In this document: one piece after another, positions 1-12,141 of the stretch
Position numbering within the stretch: position 1 is the first letter of the stretch
How the letters are laid out: every line of letters begins with the position of its first letter
DNA from: Umbilicaria muhlenbergii
Lineage: Eukaryota; Ascomycota; Lecanoromycetes; Umbilicariales; Umbilicariaceae
Direction of reading: 5' to 3'
Assembly: GCA_000611775.1 (NCBI GenBank)
Contig: KK106981.1
Span: forward strand, 1,855,507 to 1,919,506
Length of the DNA: 64,000 nucleotides
Translations under genes and position numbers: made by a program
The notes under the pieces: generated by a model
What the model was told of the DNA's origin: nothing
Seen by the model: only the letters and a program-made list of their open reading frames with translations
The model's database searches: none

Positions 1-348
1 CTCGAAATCTAGAGCACCCCGCAGACTCTGTCCGATGTGAAAGTGATGATGTGAAGAAATGCCATTCTCAGACCGGGAATTGCAACGATGGACATGCGCA
101 ATCAAGGGAACCTTCATTTAAAGGTCATCCTTGTATCGAGACGTTCGTAGTGTTCGCCGTAACGTCAACGAGCCACCAAATTGTCCGCCGTGCTCCGTCC
201 CTTACTCTTGTCCTCGTGCCCGTCCGGCATGAACCCTGCGTAGACTGAGGTATTCTTAAGATCGGCAGTCGATATTGACCAGGGATCATCATCCCCCCTT
301 TCCACGTGCAACCCTCAAGGCCTCAACCCCCAAGATCGCGACGCGATC
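1..348. other. Left-edge flank, upstream of SWI5
   Basis: This is non-coding sequence as far as can be seen, and it presumably holds the SWI5 promoter and 5-prime leader. No TATA box, repeat or convincing open frame was recognised. A 65-codon frame at 51-248 has no family resemblance and reads as chance. Confidence 0.4.
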
Positions 349-1073
349 ATGACATCCTCACCTCCTCCTGCAGAAGGAAATCCTCAGCCCACCGGCCAGG
401 ATGCTCAAGCGATAGCCCTCAAAGCCAAGAAAATCGTACGTACCCACAACCTGACCCTATGTTGGTCCAGCAACTCCCGCTCGTATCCCAGACTAGGGCT
501 GATGGAGTACCTTTTAATAGGCGCAGTTGGAAGCTAAGATTGCCGCGGTGCAGGCGCAGATCGACGAAGTCAGCGTGAAGAAAGAAGAGGTTTGTGGGCA
601 ATTGAAGTAAGTCATTGCAATCGGGGTTTTTTCTGCTTGCGTGTACCGGCGGCGTTGAACGATTTCTATTACTGTGTGTACTATTCCGTTACGGTTGCGT
701 CTATGTCGAACCTGGCGGTCCAATGCCCAGATCGCCCAATGTTTCTCTTACCCTCCTACTTCCTTTGTCGTGATGCCTCTACTTTAATCAATACATCCGC
801 ATTCCACACCCCCTCCACCAACTCATATCCTAATTCTCAAGTTCCTCCTCCACACCCCAGTTGCAGCCATCCCACACAACCTCCAACCACACTTTCACTC
901 CATCCGTCTCCCCCACCCCCCCGTTCACCCTCGTCCACCCCCCCGTTCACCTCCTGCACACCTACAACCAGATCCGCGACATCGGCACGGGGCTATTCGG
1001 CATGATAGCCGATAATCGAGGCGTGCGGGTCAAGGATGTGTATGCGGAGTTTGGGCTGAGTGTGGATGATTAG
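349..1073 (+). CDS. SWI5: Swi5/Sae3-family recombination accessory protein
   Basis: Swi5 forms a complex with Sfr1 (Mei5 in yeast) that stabilises Rad51 and Dmc1 filaments during recombinational repair and meiosis. Three exons are proposed: 349-435, 527-606 and 842-1073, giving about 132 residues. The middle exon encodes a short coiled coil (LEAKIAAVQAQIDEVSVKK). The last exon carries the family's conserved C-terminus: YNQIRDIGTGLFGMIADNRG followed by VRVKDVYAEFGL. This block identifies the family; fungal Swi5 proteins are usually about 90 to 150 residues. The first intron (436-526) has clean gtacgt/cag borders. The second is long (235 bases), and its acceptor near 841 was chosen only because it keeps the frame, so the Ser/Thr/Pro-rich stretch before the conserved block is uncertain. 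The stop is TAG at 1071-1073. The gene converges on the ABC transporter. Confidence 0.85.
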
Positions 1074-1661
1074 GCATCGGAGCGGGAAAGAACAGGGGAA
1101 GGGAAGCGAAACAGTTGCTTTGATTTGAAGAGAGCAGCAGGACTGGAGCAAGGAGAGGTGCCTAAGACGCCGGCTTGGTGGATGAGAAAGTCATCGAAAC
1201 GAAGAGCACGAGCACTTTTGCCGGCGCTATGGAACAATATCCAAGACTTGAGATGGGTTCGATTAATAATATAGACGCTGTTGTAGATGCCTTGATCGCA
1301 ACCTGAGTAGAGTGAAGACACAAGTAGACAGCTGACCCGACCCTGTGTGATAATATCTATACCCCATGCGCCACCGCATTGCTGTCTGTCACCACCCAGC
1401 CCAGCCCAGATCCCCGTCTGGACGATTATGCGCCACCCATTAGGATCACCCCGATCGGCTGGCCGACCACCAAACCCATTTGGTGCTCCTTTGGAAACTT
1501 AGAGACAGAGAGGAATATATCTCAGCACCAAAGCAACAAATGAAAGCAATATTTAGCAACACATAGGAGTGGAAATTCCCAAAGCTCAGCATTAGATCTT
1601 TCATGTTTATTTAATATGAGCTTTCGCTGACCAAAAGATCAACGCATCTCCCATGTCCTAC
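1074..1661. other. Convergent intergenic spacer SWI5/ABC transporter
   Basis: This 588-base spacer holds the 3-prime ends of two converging genes. No open frame with family resemblance, repeat or RNA gene was recognised. The last 150 bases before the transporter stop are AT-rich, as expected of terminator and poly(A) regions. Confidence 0.4.
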
Positions 1662-4600
1662 CTACCCCATCTTCCCCAAACTCTGCAAACTAACCAACTC
1701 AGAATACTTGCCCCTCAGCTTCAACAACTCATTGTGCGTCCCACTCTCCACGATACGTCCCTGATCAAACACATAGATCATATCCGCCCTCTGGATCGTA
1801 CTGAGACGATGTGCGACCGCGATTGTCGTTCTGCCTTGCGTGGCAGCATCCAATGCCGCCTGGACCACTTTTTCCGATTCCGAGTCCAAGGCCGAAGTGG
1901 CTTCGTCGAGAAGGAGGATCTTAGGGTCGCGGAGGAGGGCACGGGCGATGGCGATGCGTTGCTTTTGGCCGCCTGAGAGCATGCTGCCTTTTGAGCCGAC
2001 GACGGTGGAGAAGCCGTCACTGCGTACGATGTTAACACACGAAATCAGGAAGGGTGACGCGCAGCGCAAGGTCGTAACATTTGGCAGATCTCAAGGGGAG
2101 GAAACTCTCAACAACCCAACAACGAAAACCGATCTTCAAGTGTCCCGAGCGTAGGAATCGCAGGGCTCAATGGCTCCTGGCACCTATGCAGCGGATGTTC
2201 TTGAAGAATTCTTTTCATTTTGAGCTGCCGATGTTCCCCTTGAGAGTTGCCATTTGTTACGACCCTGTAACTGGTAACTAGACTTACGGTAATGACAGGA
2301 TGAACTCATGAATATTGGCATCCTCGCAGGCCTGCACAATCGCTTCCTCCGACACGTCGTCCCTGACCACACCCAAAAGAATATTTTCTCTGATAGTGCC
2401 TTGATACAACGTAGGTTCTTGACTGACCAAGGCCAGGAAACTTCTGTAGTCATTGATGTTGAGACTAGAGATCTCATTTCCGTCGACGTACACACCACCA
2501 GCTAGAGGATCGTAGAAACGTTCGAGGAGAGCGATGGTAGTACTCTTACCACATCCACTGGCCCCGACAAGCGCCACGTACTGGCCGGGCTTAACGGTAA
2601 GGTTAAGGCCCCTCAGAACAGGTTGCTCCGGTCTTGTCGGATATCTGAAATGGACATCTCGGAACTCGATCATGCCACTCACTTTCTCGACTCGCTCTCC
2701 GTCTTGCGACCACGAATCGATCGCCGGCTTCCGGTCGAACAATATCTTCAGCTCGTTGGCAGCTTGTTTCGCTTTGCCCATGTCTGGGGCAAAGGAGAAA
2801 ATAGTCCCTGCGGACTGAGCGCCGAAGATGACCGACGAGAAGCAAATGAAAAATTGTAGCATGGAGTACTCCTTCTTCGCAATGAGGGTTCCACCATACC
2901 AAAAGCCAAGCGCGATGCAGAGGAACATGAAAGACTGCGAACAGGCGTAGAGAATGGACGATTTGAGCACGGATTGCAGACTTTTCTGGCCTTGCTCAAT
3001 AAGTGACTGGTGGTAGTGTTCCCAGACGTCATCCTCCCTTGTCAGTGAAGCAACAGTACGGATAGCTGATGTGGCTTCACAAGCGTAGCTGGCGGACGCC
3101 TCGTATGCGAGCTTTCGTTTCTGTTGAAAGTGCGCAAGCATCCAGAAACGAAAGAAACCGCAGCCGAGTAGAATCGGGATGGTCGCTGTGCAAACAAGGG
3201 CAAGCTTCCAGCCAATTGCACATGATAGAGTAATAGCAGCCACGAGGGTAGTCGTAACTACAAGAATAGTACCAAGTGTAACACCGCTCATGCCTGCCAG
3301 ATGGGTGGTTTCTGTCGAGAGGAACGATGTCAAACCTCCTGCTGAATTCTCCTCTTTATCGAAGAAAGCGATATCCTGTCGAAGCATGGTTCTGAAAGCC
3401 CGATCTCTGGCGCGGTGCACCAAGCGCTCAGAGCAGTATGCGAATGCTACACCTTGACCACAGAATGAGAGTAGTTGCACAAAGGCAAGCATGAGGTACA
3501 TCCAAGACCAGAAGTTGATATCATGTCTTAACTTGGCGTACATGCTTGGGGGTAACGAAAGAGCCACGATTGACTTCGCAAAGAAGACGGCCTGGGTAGG
3601 ATTACCACCACCAGCTATAATTGAGCAGAAGAGTCCAAAGATCATCAGGGGCATCTCTTTTTTGTTGAAGTTGCCGGCCAGCTTTATCAAAGTCCATAGA
3701 GAGTACTGATGGCTGGAGGGACCCCCAGCGCGCTTTTGCAATTCAATGCTGGATATAGATTTTCCTGTTGCTGTTCGTTTAAGATCGAGCTTGTTCTGGA
3801 CCTTGGCATCGTCTGGATCAACCACATAAGCATCACCTCTTTTGATACCTGGAGAAGCCGCCGAAGGTTCGTCCTCCATTTCTTCTACATCCATCTTCGC
3901 ATTTTGCTCTTCCTTTTCTGCTGAGATGCGCTGTGCTTCAATTAGATTGTAGTATGCTGTTCTCTTGTCCAACAGCTCATCGTGAGAGCCATGTTCAATG
4001 ATGCGGCCCCCTGCCATCACAACGATGTTGTCTGCGGTCTTGATGGTCGATAGCCGGTGTGCGATAACAATGGTCGTGCGACCTTGAGCAGCTACGTCAA
4101 GAGCAGCCTGTACTACCCCTTCAGATTTGGTATCCAAGGCCGACGTAGCTTCATCTAGGAGCAATATCTTCGGATCGCTGACCATAGCTCGAGCAATGGC
4201 TATGCGTTGCTTTTGGCCGCCTGATAGTAGGAAACCACGTTCGCCAACATTGGTGTCATAACCTTCTGGCAAGCCGCTGATAAAGTCGTGAGCGTTGGCC
4301 ATCCTTGCAGCGTTTATGACGAGCTCCTTCTGCTTGTCTTCTTCAAGTTGCTCGTATTTCGTACCGATGAGACCATGCCGGATATTTCCATAGATGGTGG
4401 TTCCGAACAATACTGGTTCCTGCCCTACCATCGATATCTGCTGTCTAAGCCACCGAAGGTTTAGAGTCTGAATATCGTGACCGTCAAGATAGACATGGCC
4501 GCCGACGGGATCGTAGAACCTCTCGACGAGGCCGACTATGGTACTCTTGCCACTACCGGAAGCTCCAACAAGTGCAGTTGTCTTGCCCGCAGGAACAACG

Positions 4601-6043
4601 AGATTCACGTCGTCCATGACTACCACTTCGGCTCTTGAAGGGTAAATATGCTTTATATTCTTCAGCTCCACAGTACCCTCCACATGTTCGAGCTTCTCGC
4701 CCGCCTCCGATGCAGGATCCAACGGCGATATACGATCAATGGTGCTGAAGATCTTGCCAGCAGCGGCTACACTTGTAGTGAATGCTTGAGCATTCGGAGC
4801 AACGTTACCAAGAGAGAATGCCCCGATCATGACCGCCAGCGTAATGGTGAGGACATCGGTCAGGGTCATGTCTCCATTCACGAGGAAACGAGAGCCCTGC
4901 CAGAAAGCCAAACCGTAGTTCAGGTACATAACGCACATCATCCCCCCGATCATGACCGCTAACACTGATTTGACCTTGAGTCCCCATTTCTCGGCCTCGG
5001 TCAGATATGTATCGTATTGCTTAGCAAGTTTGTCCTGGGTTCCAAACGCAACGGCGTTCCTGATCGATGAGATTACTTCCTCTGCCACACTACCGCCAAG
5101 CGCATATGCCTCCAAGCTGTTCTTATTGTATTTCACAATGAAAGTACTTCCGCCTCCCGTAACAAGGACAATAGCGACAACGGTCGATGTCAGGATGAGG
5201 GTGAGCTTCCAGTATTTGATGAATCCAATAACAAAAGCAGTGATGAATGTTGCAGTGGCCGTCAAGGTAAGCCCAATCTTCTCAGATATTCCATCCTGTA
5301 GCAAATTAGTGTCGGCTGTGATTCGAGTCGTGATCTCGCCTGCTCCAAGTTTGTCGAAGAAGGCAATGTTTTGGCGTAGAATAGCTGCTAGATATTGTTC
5401 TCGAATTTTCTGGGTTATGTGTTCTCCAGTATATATGAAGCCGACTGTACAGATGTAGATTGTCACCCATTCCCCGATTGCAAGATATATGAAGTAAAGG
5501 GTGAAGTGTGATAATTGATGCGAGAATGCTCCTTGGGCTAGGGTGCCGTTGAAGAAATTTTGGAAAGTGCCGGCCAATTGCCCAAAGATGACCTAGTTGG
5601 GTCAGTCGAAGGTCTCCAACAAGTACGTATGGGATGCTCACAGTCATAAGGGGCATAGCAGCTCCCCCCGCTATGGCGCATATCGCACTGATGACTATGA
5701 TGATGAAATCATTTCTCGTAGCATACCGATACAATGTTACGAAAGTAACTTTGACCGGCGGTATCTCCAACTGCCTCCTGACTATCTCTTTCTCGTGCTC
5801 GGGCAAATGTGCATATGCTTCTTCGCCCTCCTTGACCACCTTCACGTTGACGACCTTGGAGTCAAGCTTTTTCAGTGGTGCCGAGTCTTGTGATGATGAC
5901 CCCGACGATTGTACGCCATGCTCCAGCTTTTCTCCTCCGACAGACTGACTTGAGAAGTGGTCATTGTCATGTAGGGACTGCTTCTCAGCATTGATTTCGA
6001 TCTCCTGGGCTGCATGGCTTAGGTCGCCACCCGTGCTGTCCAT
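1662..6043 (-). CDS. Full-size ABCB (MDR/P-glycoprotein type) multidrug transporter
   Basis: This is an ATP-driven membrane exporter of the ABCB1/MDR class, expected in the plasma membrane and acting on lipophilic toxins or peptides; the substrate cannot be read from sequence. Exons on the minus strand are 6043-5642, 5592-2288 and 2019-1662, giving 1354 residues with consistent phases. Domain order is TMD1-NBD1-TMD2-NBD2. The N-terminal 110 residues are cytoplasmic and acidic. NBD1 has Walker [10 protein letters not shown] at about residue 479 and signature [14 protein letters not shown] near 600. NBD2 has Walker [10 protein letters not shown] near 1149, and its signature [16 protein letters not shown] lies in the last exon. 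Walker B ([12 protein letters not shown]) and the H-loop (AHRLST) are intact in both halves, so both ATP sites look catalytic. The first intron is 49 bases (5593-5641). The length matches fungal MDR1-type proteins of about 1300 to 1360 residues. It lies head-to-head with RPL39 across a 1.2-kb spacer. Confidence 0.96.
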
Positions 6044-7245
6044 GACGGAAAGAAGGCCAAAGAGCGCAGGCCTCTTTATCTGCGGTTGTCGACTGTGTGG
6101 ACTCGGTGGTATCTATTGACTGCAGTGATCATAGGACGATGATCGTATTATACGGCTCGAATGCGAATGTGTAGGCACTGCTGAATTACGTGTGTACAGG
6201 AGAAGAAGACGGAGCCAGCGACGCCTAGTGCTAGAAGGTATTCAACCCAACTCGAAAGGAAGAGTCATAGCTGCAGGGTAAGCGTAAGCGTAAGCATATC
6301 CAAGAAGAGAAAAGAGTACACCGACAAAAGAGGATGCGTACACCAGTACCAGTACTCGTGCATAACTGTTGCCTTCAGCCTTACTCCGTCGAGAAAAGGT
6401 GCCCTGCCCGCCCGCATACGAGTATCACGGCCACGTTGCACCGGATCGCGCATAAGCCGAAACCGATGCACAAGATAAGCCCTCCTTATGCAAGGAAAGC
6501 GAGGGGTGTCGCTTGATGCTTCGCTTCTGAAAAGCCATCAAGCCAAAAAGCTTGGGTGGCTCAGGTCGCAGGGATCTTTGACATCCAGAATTGCTCCGGA
6601 CCCCGAGTTATGGGCTTGCTCATGATGATGGGGGAAAGGCGTTGGGCGTTATGACTCTGAGAATATGCAGCGTGAGCAATCCGGAGGCACATCAGACGTG
6701 CAACACTCTGCCTTGTTATCCGAACCCGTTTTCGCGGGTTGCGCTGTTCCGTCTGGAGCCTGTGGTTCACCTCGTAGCGGACCATCCATGACCGTCCATG
6801 TCAGTTCTTGAAAGAAGACTGGGAACTCGAACCGTGCAACCGGCAAATTTGCTGTACCACTGTACCGTCATGAGGGACCGAGGCGGACCTTGAAGGCCTT
6901 CCTCTTCCAGTAAAGTAGTCGATAAGGTAGGGCGGCTCGACAAAGGATCCATCCTGCAATTTCGTTGGCGGAAGCAATGTAGCTTCCGTGAAGGAAGCTA
7001 TTCTCATGAGAAAGGTAACGGATCACAGTCAGGATGCCACTTGTAAGGCACATCAGCGACCAGGTCGTGAGATTTTAGAGGGTGATTCAGTTCCGTCCTT
7101 GCCGGAGCCCAAAACTCGCAGCTATGATCACGTGACCTTCAAGGCTAACCGAAAACCCTGGCACACACAGAAACTCGTCAAAAAACCAGCCCATCAGCGC
7201 CAACCACCGCACCGACAACCCTCGACATCACGCAAAGCCGTCAAG
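6044..7245. promoter_or_regulatory. Divergent promoter region, ABC transporter / RPL39
   Basis: This 1.2-kb spacer separates two divergent starts and must contain both promoters. No specific factor site could be assigned. A minus-strand B-box-like motif (GGTTCGAGTTCC, near 6829-6840) lies downstream of a tRNA D-arm-like stretch, but the pieces do not fold as a tRNA. The 60 bases before the RPL39 ATG are rich in C and A, as in many fungal 5-prime leaders. Confidence 0.4.
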
Positions 7246-7539
7246 ATGCCGGTACGGCACTCCTTCGAATACAAAAGCTCTTGCTGGAGTGTCTGCTAAC
7301 TGTTTCGAAGAGCCACAAATCCTTCCGCACAAAGCAGAAGCTCGCGAAAGCGCAGAAGCAAAACCGGCCTATCCCACAATGGATCCGTCTTAGGACAGGC
7401 AACACCATCCGGTACGCCTTTTCAACATCCTCTTCCACCAAGTCTATCAGCTCGTTAGGTGGGATATAATGCTGATGCATAGTTCGACAGATACAACGCC
7501 AAGCGACGACATTGGCGCAAGACCCGTATCGGTATCTAG
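7246..7539 (+). CDS. RPL39: 60S ribosomal protein eL39
   Basis: eL39 is a tiny basic protein lining the exit tunnel of the large cytosolic ribosomal subunit. Three exons were assembled: 7246-7251 (only Met-Pro), 7311-7411 and 7491-7539, giving exactly 51 residues, the normal size. The product begins [20 protein letters not shown], continues [20 protein letters not shown] and ends [11 protein letters not shown], the classic eL39 sequence. The first exon codes just two residues, so the gene is easily missed by automatic callers. Introns are 59 and 79 bases. An intron very close to the start codon is typical of ribosomal protein genes and often boosts expression. Confidence 0.98.
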
Positions 7540-8441
7540 ACGACTCGCCTTGCTCCTCCGACTCTCTATCCTTTTCGATCGACCAATGGTTTTGCCAGCG
7601 ATGTTAGTGGACTGGGCTGGAGGATTGATATGGAAGCACTGAGATGATGGAGGAGGGGTTGTGGAGAACTTGGGTGCTGAGATGTTGAATCTGGCGCTTG
7701 GGGATCTCTTGTTGTACGCTGACATAAATACTAAATGGAGGCTACGGCTTGCTCACTCGCACCCTCGGTATGGCCTATGTGATACAAATGTGCTACGATG
7801 TTAGATGCGAGGCTGGCTGCCATTCTCCTGACCGTCTGCGGTATGCTTGGCTGTGGTACCCTGCATACCGTATTGGGCTTTCGCTAGGCTGCCCTGTTCT
7901 CCAGGCTCCCCCTCAGCTCAGGTCTCGTTTGAGAAGATTGATGGACCGGCGCATTGATTTCCTGAATACAAACTCTTACTGGAATGACAACTCCACGTCC
8001 AAATACCAGGATTTGCGTGTTCGGTCGTAGAGTAACAAGCTACTAATGCCACAGCGTGGATGGACAGAGTATGATGACTACCTGTATTTGGTATCTACCT
8101 GATACTAGTTGCCAATATTCGAACCTCCGACTTCGCCAGTGTCTCTCGAAACAGCAAGGCAGGACGACACTGTCTAAACAGGGCGTGCCAATGGACCACA
8201 CATGTAGGATCGAACTGCTGCACCCCAGCAAGGACGCAAGAAAAGAGACACCCATCCATTGCAACGCCATGCCTGATCATTATTCATGACCAACTATGCC
8301 ACGCCCACACAAGAAAACCGAAGCGTAAGATCACCGTAGCCAAGAAGTTCCACCTAAGGAGATTTCAGGGCGTCAGGGATTAGACACTTAGCGGCTACAT
8401 GGAAAGTTAGTTCTCTGTTATCCTTTGATGGGAAGAAAGGC
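7540..8441. other. Convergent spacer RPL39/SKP1
   Basis: These 900 bases hold the 3-prime ends of two converging genes. Two B-box-like fragments occur on the minus strand (GGTTCGAATATT near 8108-8119 and AGTTCGATCC near 8210-8219). Neither has a matching acceptor stem, so no tRNA is called. No protein-coding frame with recognisable similarity was seen. Confidence 0.4.
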
Positions 8442-9148
8442 TTACTCCTCGGCCCACTCGTTCTCCCGACGAATCTGGTCCTCCTCTTCAGGGGTGAAGT
8501 CGTTCTGAATGTTGAATGTCTTGCGGATCTCCTCTGGAGACTTGCCCTTGATCATGTTTGCAACAGTCTTGCAGCCGACATCAAGGAGGGGCTTGATATC
8601 AAGATAGTTGGCCGCCTTTGCGAGGTGGTCATCAGCGATCTGAGTATAGATAGGGTTGTATCAAATGGCTCACAAGGATGATCTCGAATAGCATCTCCTG
8701 GTCAACTTGCATGAACTTCTGATCCCATTCATCGATATCAGTTGTCTTCTTGCGCGAATCGGAGTCATCGTCGGCGGAGGTAGGCGGGTCACTACGGTGG
8801 TGAGTGCACCACTCGATAACCTTCTTCAACACGGCCTCGTTGACCTAACGTCGCAACAGCTTAGCCGATGCCTAATCCAAGGTAGTTTCAGAGTGACCCA
8901 CGTTAGGAATCGGGATAGCTTCCGTGGTTGCCTCGTCTCCAACATCTTCCATCATGTTCTTGATGAGGACCGATCGCTCAGCGACTTCCCGTTCTGTAGG
9001 GGTTATATTGTTAGCTATATACCAGAGACCGGCAGCAGGAGGGGTAGTGACAAAGCTCGCTGACGAAGTGTTGAGCTATCAGAGACATACCGACTGAGAT
9101 AACGACATTGTCAGAGCTCATTAAAGTGATGGTAGTTGATCCAGACAT
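8442..9148 (-). CDS. SKP1: SCF ubiquitin ligase adaptor Skp1
   Basis: Skp1 bridges Cul1 to F-box proteins in SCF E3 ubiquitin ligases and also works in kinetochore and V-ATPase assembly complexes. Four exons on the minus strand (9148-9091, 8993-8902, 8844-8674, 8615-8442) give 164 residues. The N-terminal POZ fold starts [20 protein letters not shown]. The acidic loop after [10 protein letters not shown] is followed by [18 protein letters not shown], and the C-terminal F-box-binding helices read [20 protein letters not shown] and end in RRENEWAEE. All are standard Skp1 landmarks. For the last intron, the acceptor just before GCGGCC was chosen because it restores the unbroken [11 protein letters not shown]; an earlier AG would insert nine extra residues. 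The length agrees with fungal Skp1 (158 to 169). Confidence 0.97.
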
Positions 9149-10327
9149 TCTGATAGCTATTCTGTTTGGACGTAAAGGTATGGGTACGGTCTTGGACCTT
9201 TGAGGTAGAAATCCTGATGGATGAGGCGTGCGTTTGCTGGAGAGAGTGATGAGTGGTGGGTGGTGGGTGGTAAGTGGTAGAAGAAGGAAGGGGAAGAGGG
9301 AAGATTGCGTTGTGTCAAAAGCGTCCAGGTACTGGTCTGTGTTCAAGAAGCAGTGAATGGAATGGCAAAGGCAGCAGCTCATCTGCAGCAACGGCGGGTT
9401 GGGAGCTAAAGCGGCGAAGTCCGGTTAGCGAGCGCTTACTTGGCCGTTTTCAGCGCTTCTGTTCTTTGCGCCAGGGCCAAAACACAAAGCAAGCTACCGT
9501 CCAGATCGAAACACAGGCTGATGCGTTGTTCACCAGGACCTCATGCCGTCTGACAAAGCTCTGACTGCTTTGACCGTTGTCGGCAGCATGACGGGTCAGC
9601 ATGGACGGCATTCAAGTTACGTCGCTGCTTCAGATACATTGCTGCTTTACTTCATGACCCACCAATCACTCCATGTCCTCCTCAAATGAGTGTGAATTGA
9701 CTGAGACACGGATCTCAGTCCGTACATCATTACTGCATGCCTTTTCTTTAAATCATCCACGGGGAAGCTTGCTGTTGACTCCCTCAGGACTCAATGGCGT
9801 CATTGTATAGACTTGCGCGCCAGGACGAGAAATCCGAATTCTCAACGGGAAACTCACTCATAGTATTACTCAAGCCAAAACCAGGCAAAAGGCAATCGCG
9901 GCCAGTGCGAGGTAGCTGTCTTGTAATACTATGCAAACACCATATCATGAAAAGCAGACAACAGAACGCGCTTCGTGTTTATAAGAGAACCCAAGATTCG
10001 GAGTATACCGTTGCACTGTGCTATCCAACGACGCTGCAGCTAGATCGTACCATCTGTGTAACCTATTGCTAATGGTGAAGAGCATGCCATCATTGACACC
10101 CCAAGGAGATTGATGCCTACTGGTACTACGAGTGACTACCAGGGAAACGTTGCACTACCGTAGGCCAGCGCAATCTCCGCCATGACCGCAAGGTACATGT
10201 AACAATCATTTCACCATCAAACCATCGACATAGTCTACAACCAAAAGCCTTGCCTTCCTGCAACGACTTACTTCACATATTTAATGTCTTCGTAATAGGT
10301 CAAGCCTGATCTACAGGCTCCAACGAG
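9149..10327. promoter_or_regulatory. Divergent spacer SKP1/SMP3
   Basis: This 1.18-kb spacer separates two divergent genes. A purine-rich, GT-repeat-like stretch (gtggtgggtggtgggtggt) lies around 9250-9270, in the SKP1 5-prime leader as read on the other strand. The rest shows no recognisable gene, repeat or RNA. Both promoters must lie here. Confidence 0.4.
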
Positions 10328-12141
10328 ATGTGGCGCCGAACTTACCTCCTCCTAATACTCGTGCGCTTGTACTTTGCCCTATCGCCAAGCTACATACATC
10401 CGGATGAGAACTTCCAGGGACCCGAAGTCATTGCTGGTAAGCTTACCATCTTCGAGGAGGCGCATAGACACAGAGCAGGAGCTACACTTCTGCTTTCTAC
10501 CGTTGGCGCATGCATGAGTCGCGCGCCTAGGGCTACACACCCGTTACCTCAGAGGCAGTACGGCGTTGACGCTGAACAACCAACTAGGCAAGATCTTCTC
10601 GTTCCCTCACCACCTGACCTGGGAGTTTACATCCTCCAAACCAATCCGCAGCGTCTTCCCATTATGGCCAGTCTACGGCCTGCCGATGATTATCCTCCGC
10701 TGGGTATGGACCGAGACGGGGAAAGAGGAGGTCGCTCCACAAACAGTCTACTATACCCTCCGAGCCCTGATGTTCATCTTGAGCTTCGTGCTTGAAGATT
10801 GGGCTATTCATGAGCTTGTGCCCTCGCCTCGGCAGCGGACAGCTGCTGTTGTTCTAGTCGCTTCATCTTATGTTACGTGGACTTATCAGACACATACGTT
10901 CTCGAATTCGATAGAAACATTGATCGTATTATGGAGTTTGGTTTTGATACAGCGGATCTTGCAGAATAAGGTACGAATGATGCAGACGATTATGACGAGA
11001 ACATGATATTGACAGCAGGCAGCAACGCTCGTCAATCTTTTCTTCCGGCCTCTTAGGCGTCCTCCTAATATTCGGCATCTTCAACCGCATCACCTTCCCC
11101 GCCTTCCTGCTGATTCCCGGCCTCTACCTCATCCCGCACCTAATCCGCAAGTCCGTCTCCCCACTGCCCTCCTGATCCTTTTCCCTCAAACCTCACTAAC
11201 CTCTCCACCCACATAGGCCCTTCTCCCTCCTTGCCCTCACCCTCTCCACCCTCCTAACCACCCTTACCGCCATAACAATCGACACAACCTTCTACCACCC
11301 CTCCCCCCTCACCCTCACCACCCTCCTCCACTCCCCCACCATAACCCCCCTAAACTCCCTCCTCTACAACACCCAACCCTCCAACCTCGCCCTCCACGGC
11401 CTCCACCCCCCCTACCAACACTTCCTCATCAATCTCCCCCTCCTCCTCGGCCCCGCCTACATCCTCCTCTTCACTCCCTTCCCCTCCCCACCCCCCCTCC
11501 GCCTCCTCTCCGCCCTCTCCGGCACCGCATTCCTCTCCCTCGTCACCCACGCCGAGCCGCGCTTCCTCCTCCCCGCCGTCCCGCTCATCTTGTCGTCGAT
11601 CCAGCTCCCGCGGTCGAAACTTCCACTCCGTCAATTTCTAGGCATGTGGATCGTTTTTAATGCCGTGTTGGGCGTGTTGATGGGGGTGTACCACCAGGGC
11701 GGGATTGTGCCGATGCAGATGTGGCTGGGGCGGCAGGGGGGACAGGCGGTGGGGCAGGTGTTGTGGTGGAGGACGTACAGTCCGCCGGTTTGGTTGATTG
11801 ATGGGAATGGAGGGGAAGGGGGGTTGGAGACTGTGGATTTGATGGGGTTGGAGGTGCGGGAGGTGATGAGGGTGGTGGAGAGGGCGGCGGGTGACTGTCG
11901 TGGTAAGGGGCAGGGGAACGGGATTGTTTTAGTGGCGCCTAGATCGAGCGTGGAATTGGATCGGTGGGCAGGTGCGCGTGTTAGGGAAGAATGGGTGTTT
12001 GAAGAGCTGTGGTCTTATCGACGGCATTTGAACCTGGATGATTTGGACTTTGGAGAGGATGGGGTCTGGGCGACGGTCAAGAGGGTTGTTGGCCGGAGAG
12101 GACTGACGGCTTGGAAGGTCGGGAGGAATTGTGATAGATAG
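10328..12141 (+). CDS. SMP3: GPI mannosyltransferase 4 (Smp3/PIG-Z, GT22 family)
   Basis: Smp3 adds the fourth, side-branch mannose to the GPI-anchor precursor in the ER membrane, using dolichol-phosphate-mannose. Exons 10328-10436, 10588-10970, 11023-11150 and 11217-12141 give 514 residues, close to yeast Smp3. The lumenal catalytic motif of this GT-C family is present near the N-terminus: [17 protein letters not shown], with HPDE at residues 24-27. Other family blocks are [32 protein letters not shown] and [15 protein letters not shown]. Several hydrophobic helices follow the usual multi-span plan. The third intron uses a weak GTCCGT donor. The last exon is compositionally odd: its first 400 bases are almost free of G on the coding strand, and the remainder is G-rich. 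PBN1, another GPI-pathway gene, lies at 45-47 kb. SMP3 is convergent with RAD23, 282 bases away. Confidence 0.95.

Noticed and set aside
8095-8230. Possible tRNA with TTCGAACC-type T-loop on the minus strand
   Set aside because: No acceptor or D-arm could be drawn around either T-loop-like motif.
11350-11634. 94-codon minus-strand frame rich in Gly/Glu opposite SMP3
   Set aside because: It is the antisense shadow of the C-rich SMP3 exon; the low-complexity Glu/Gly sequence follows directly from the skew, and SMP3 family motifs are on the plus strand.
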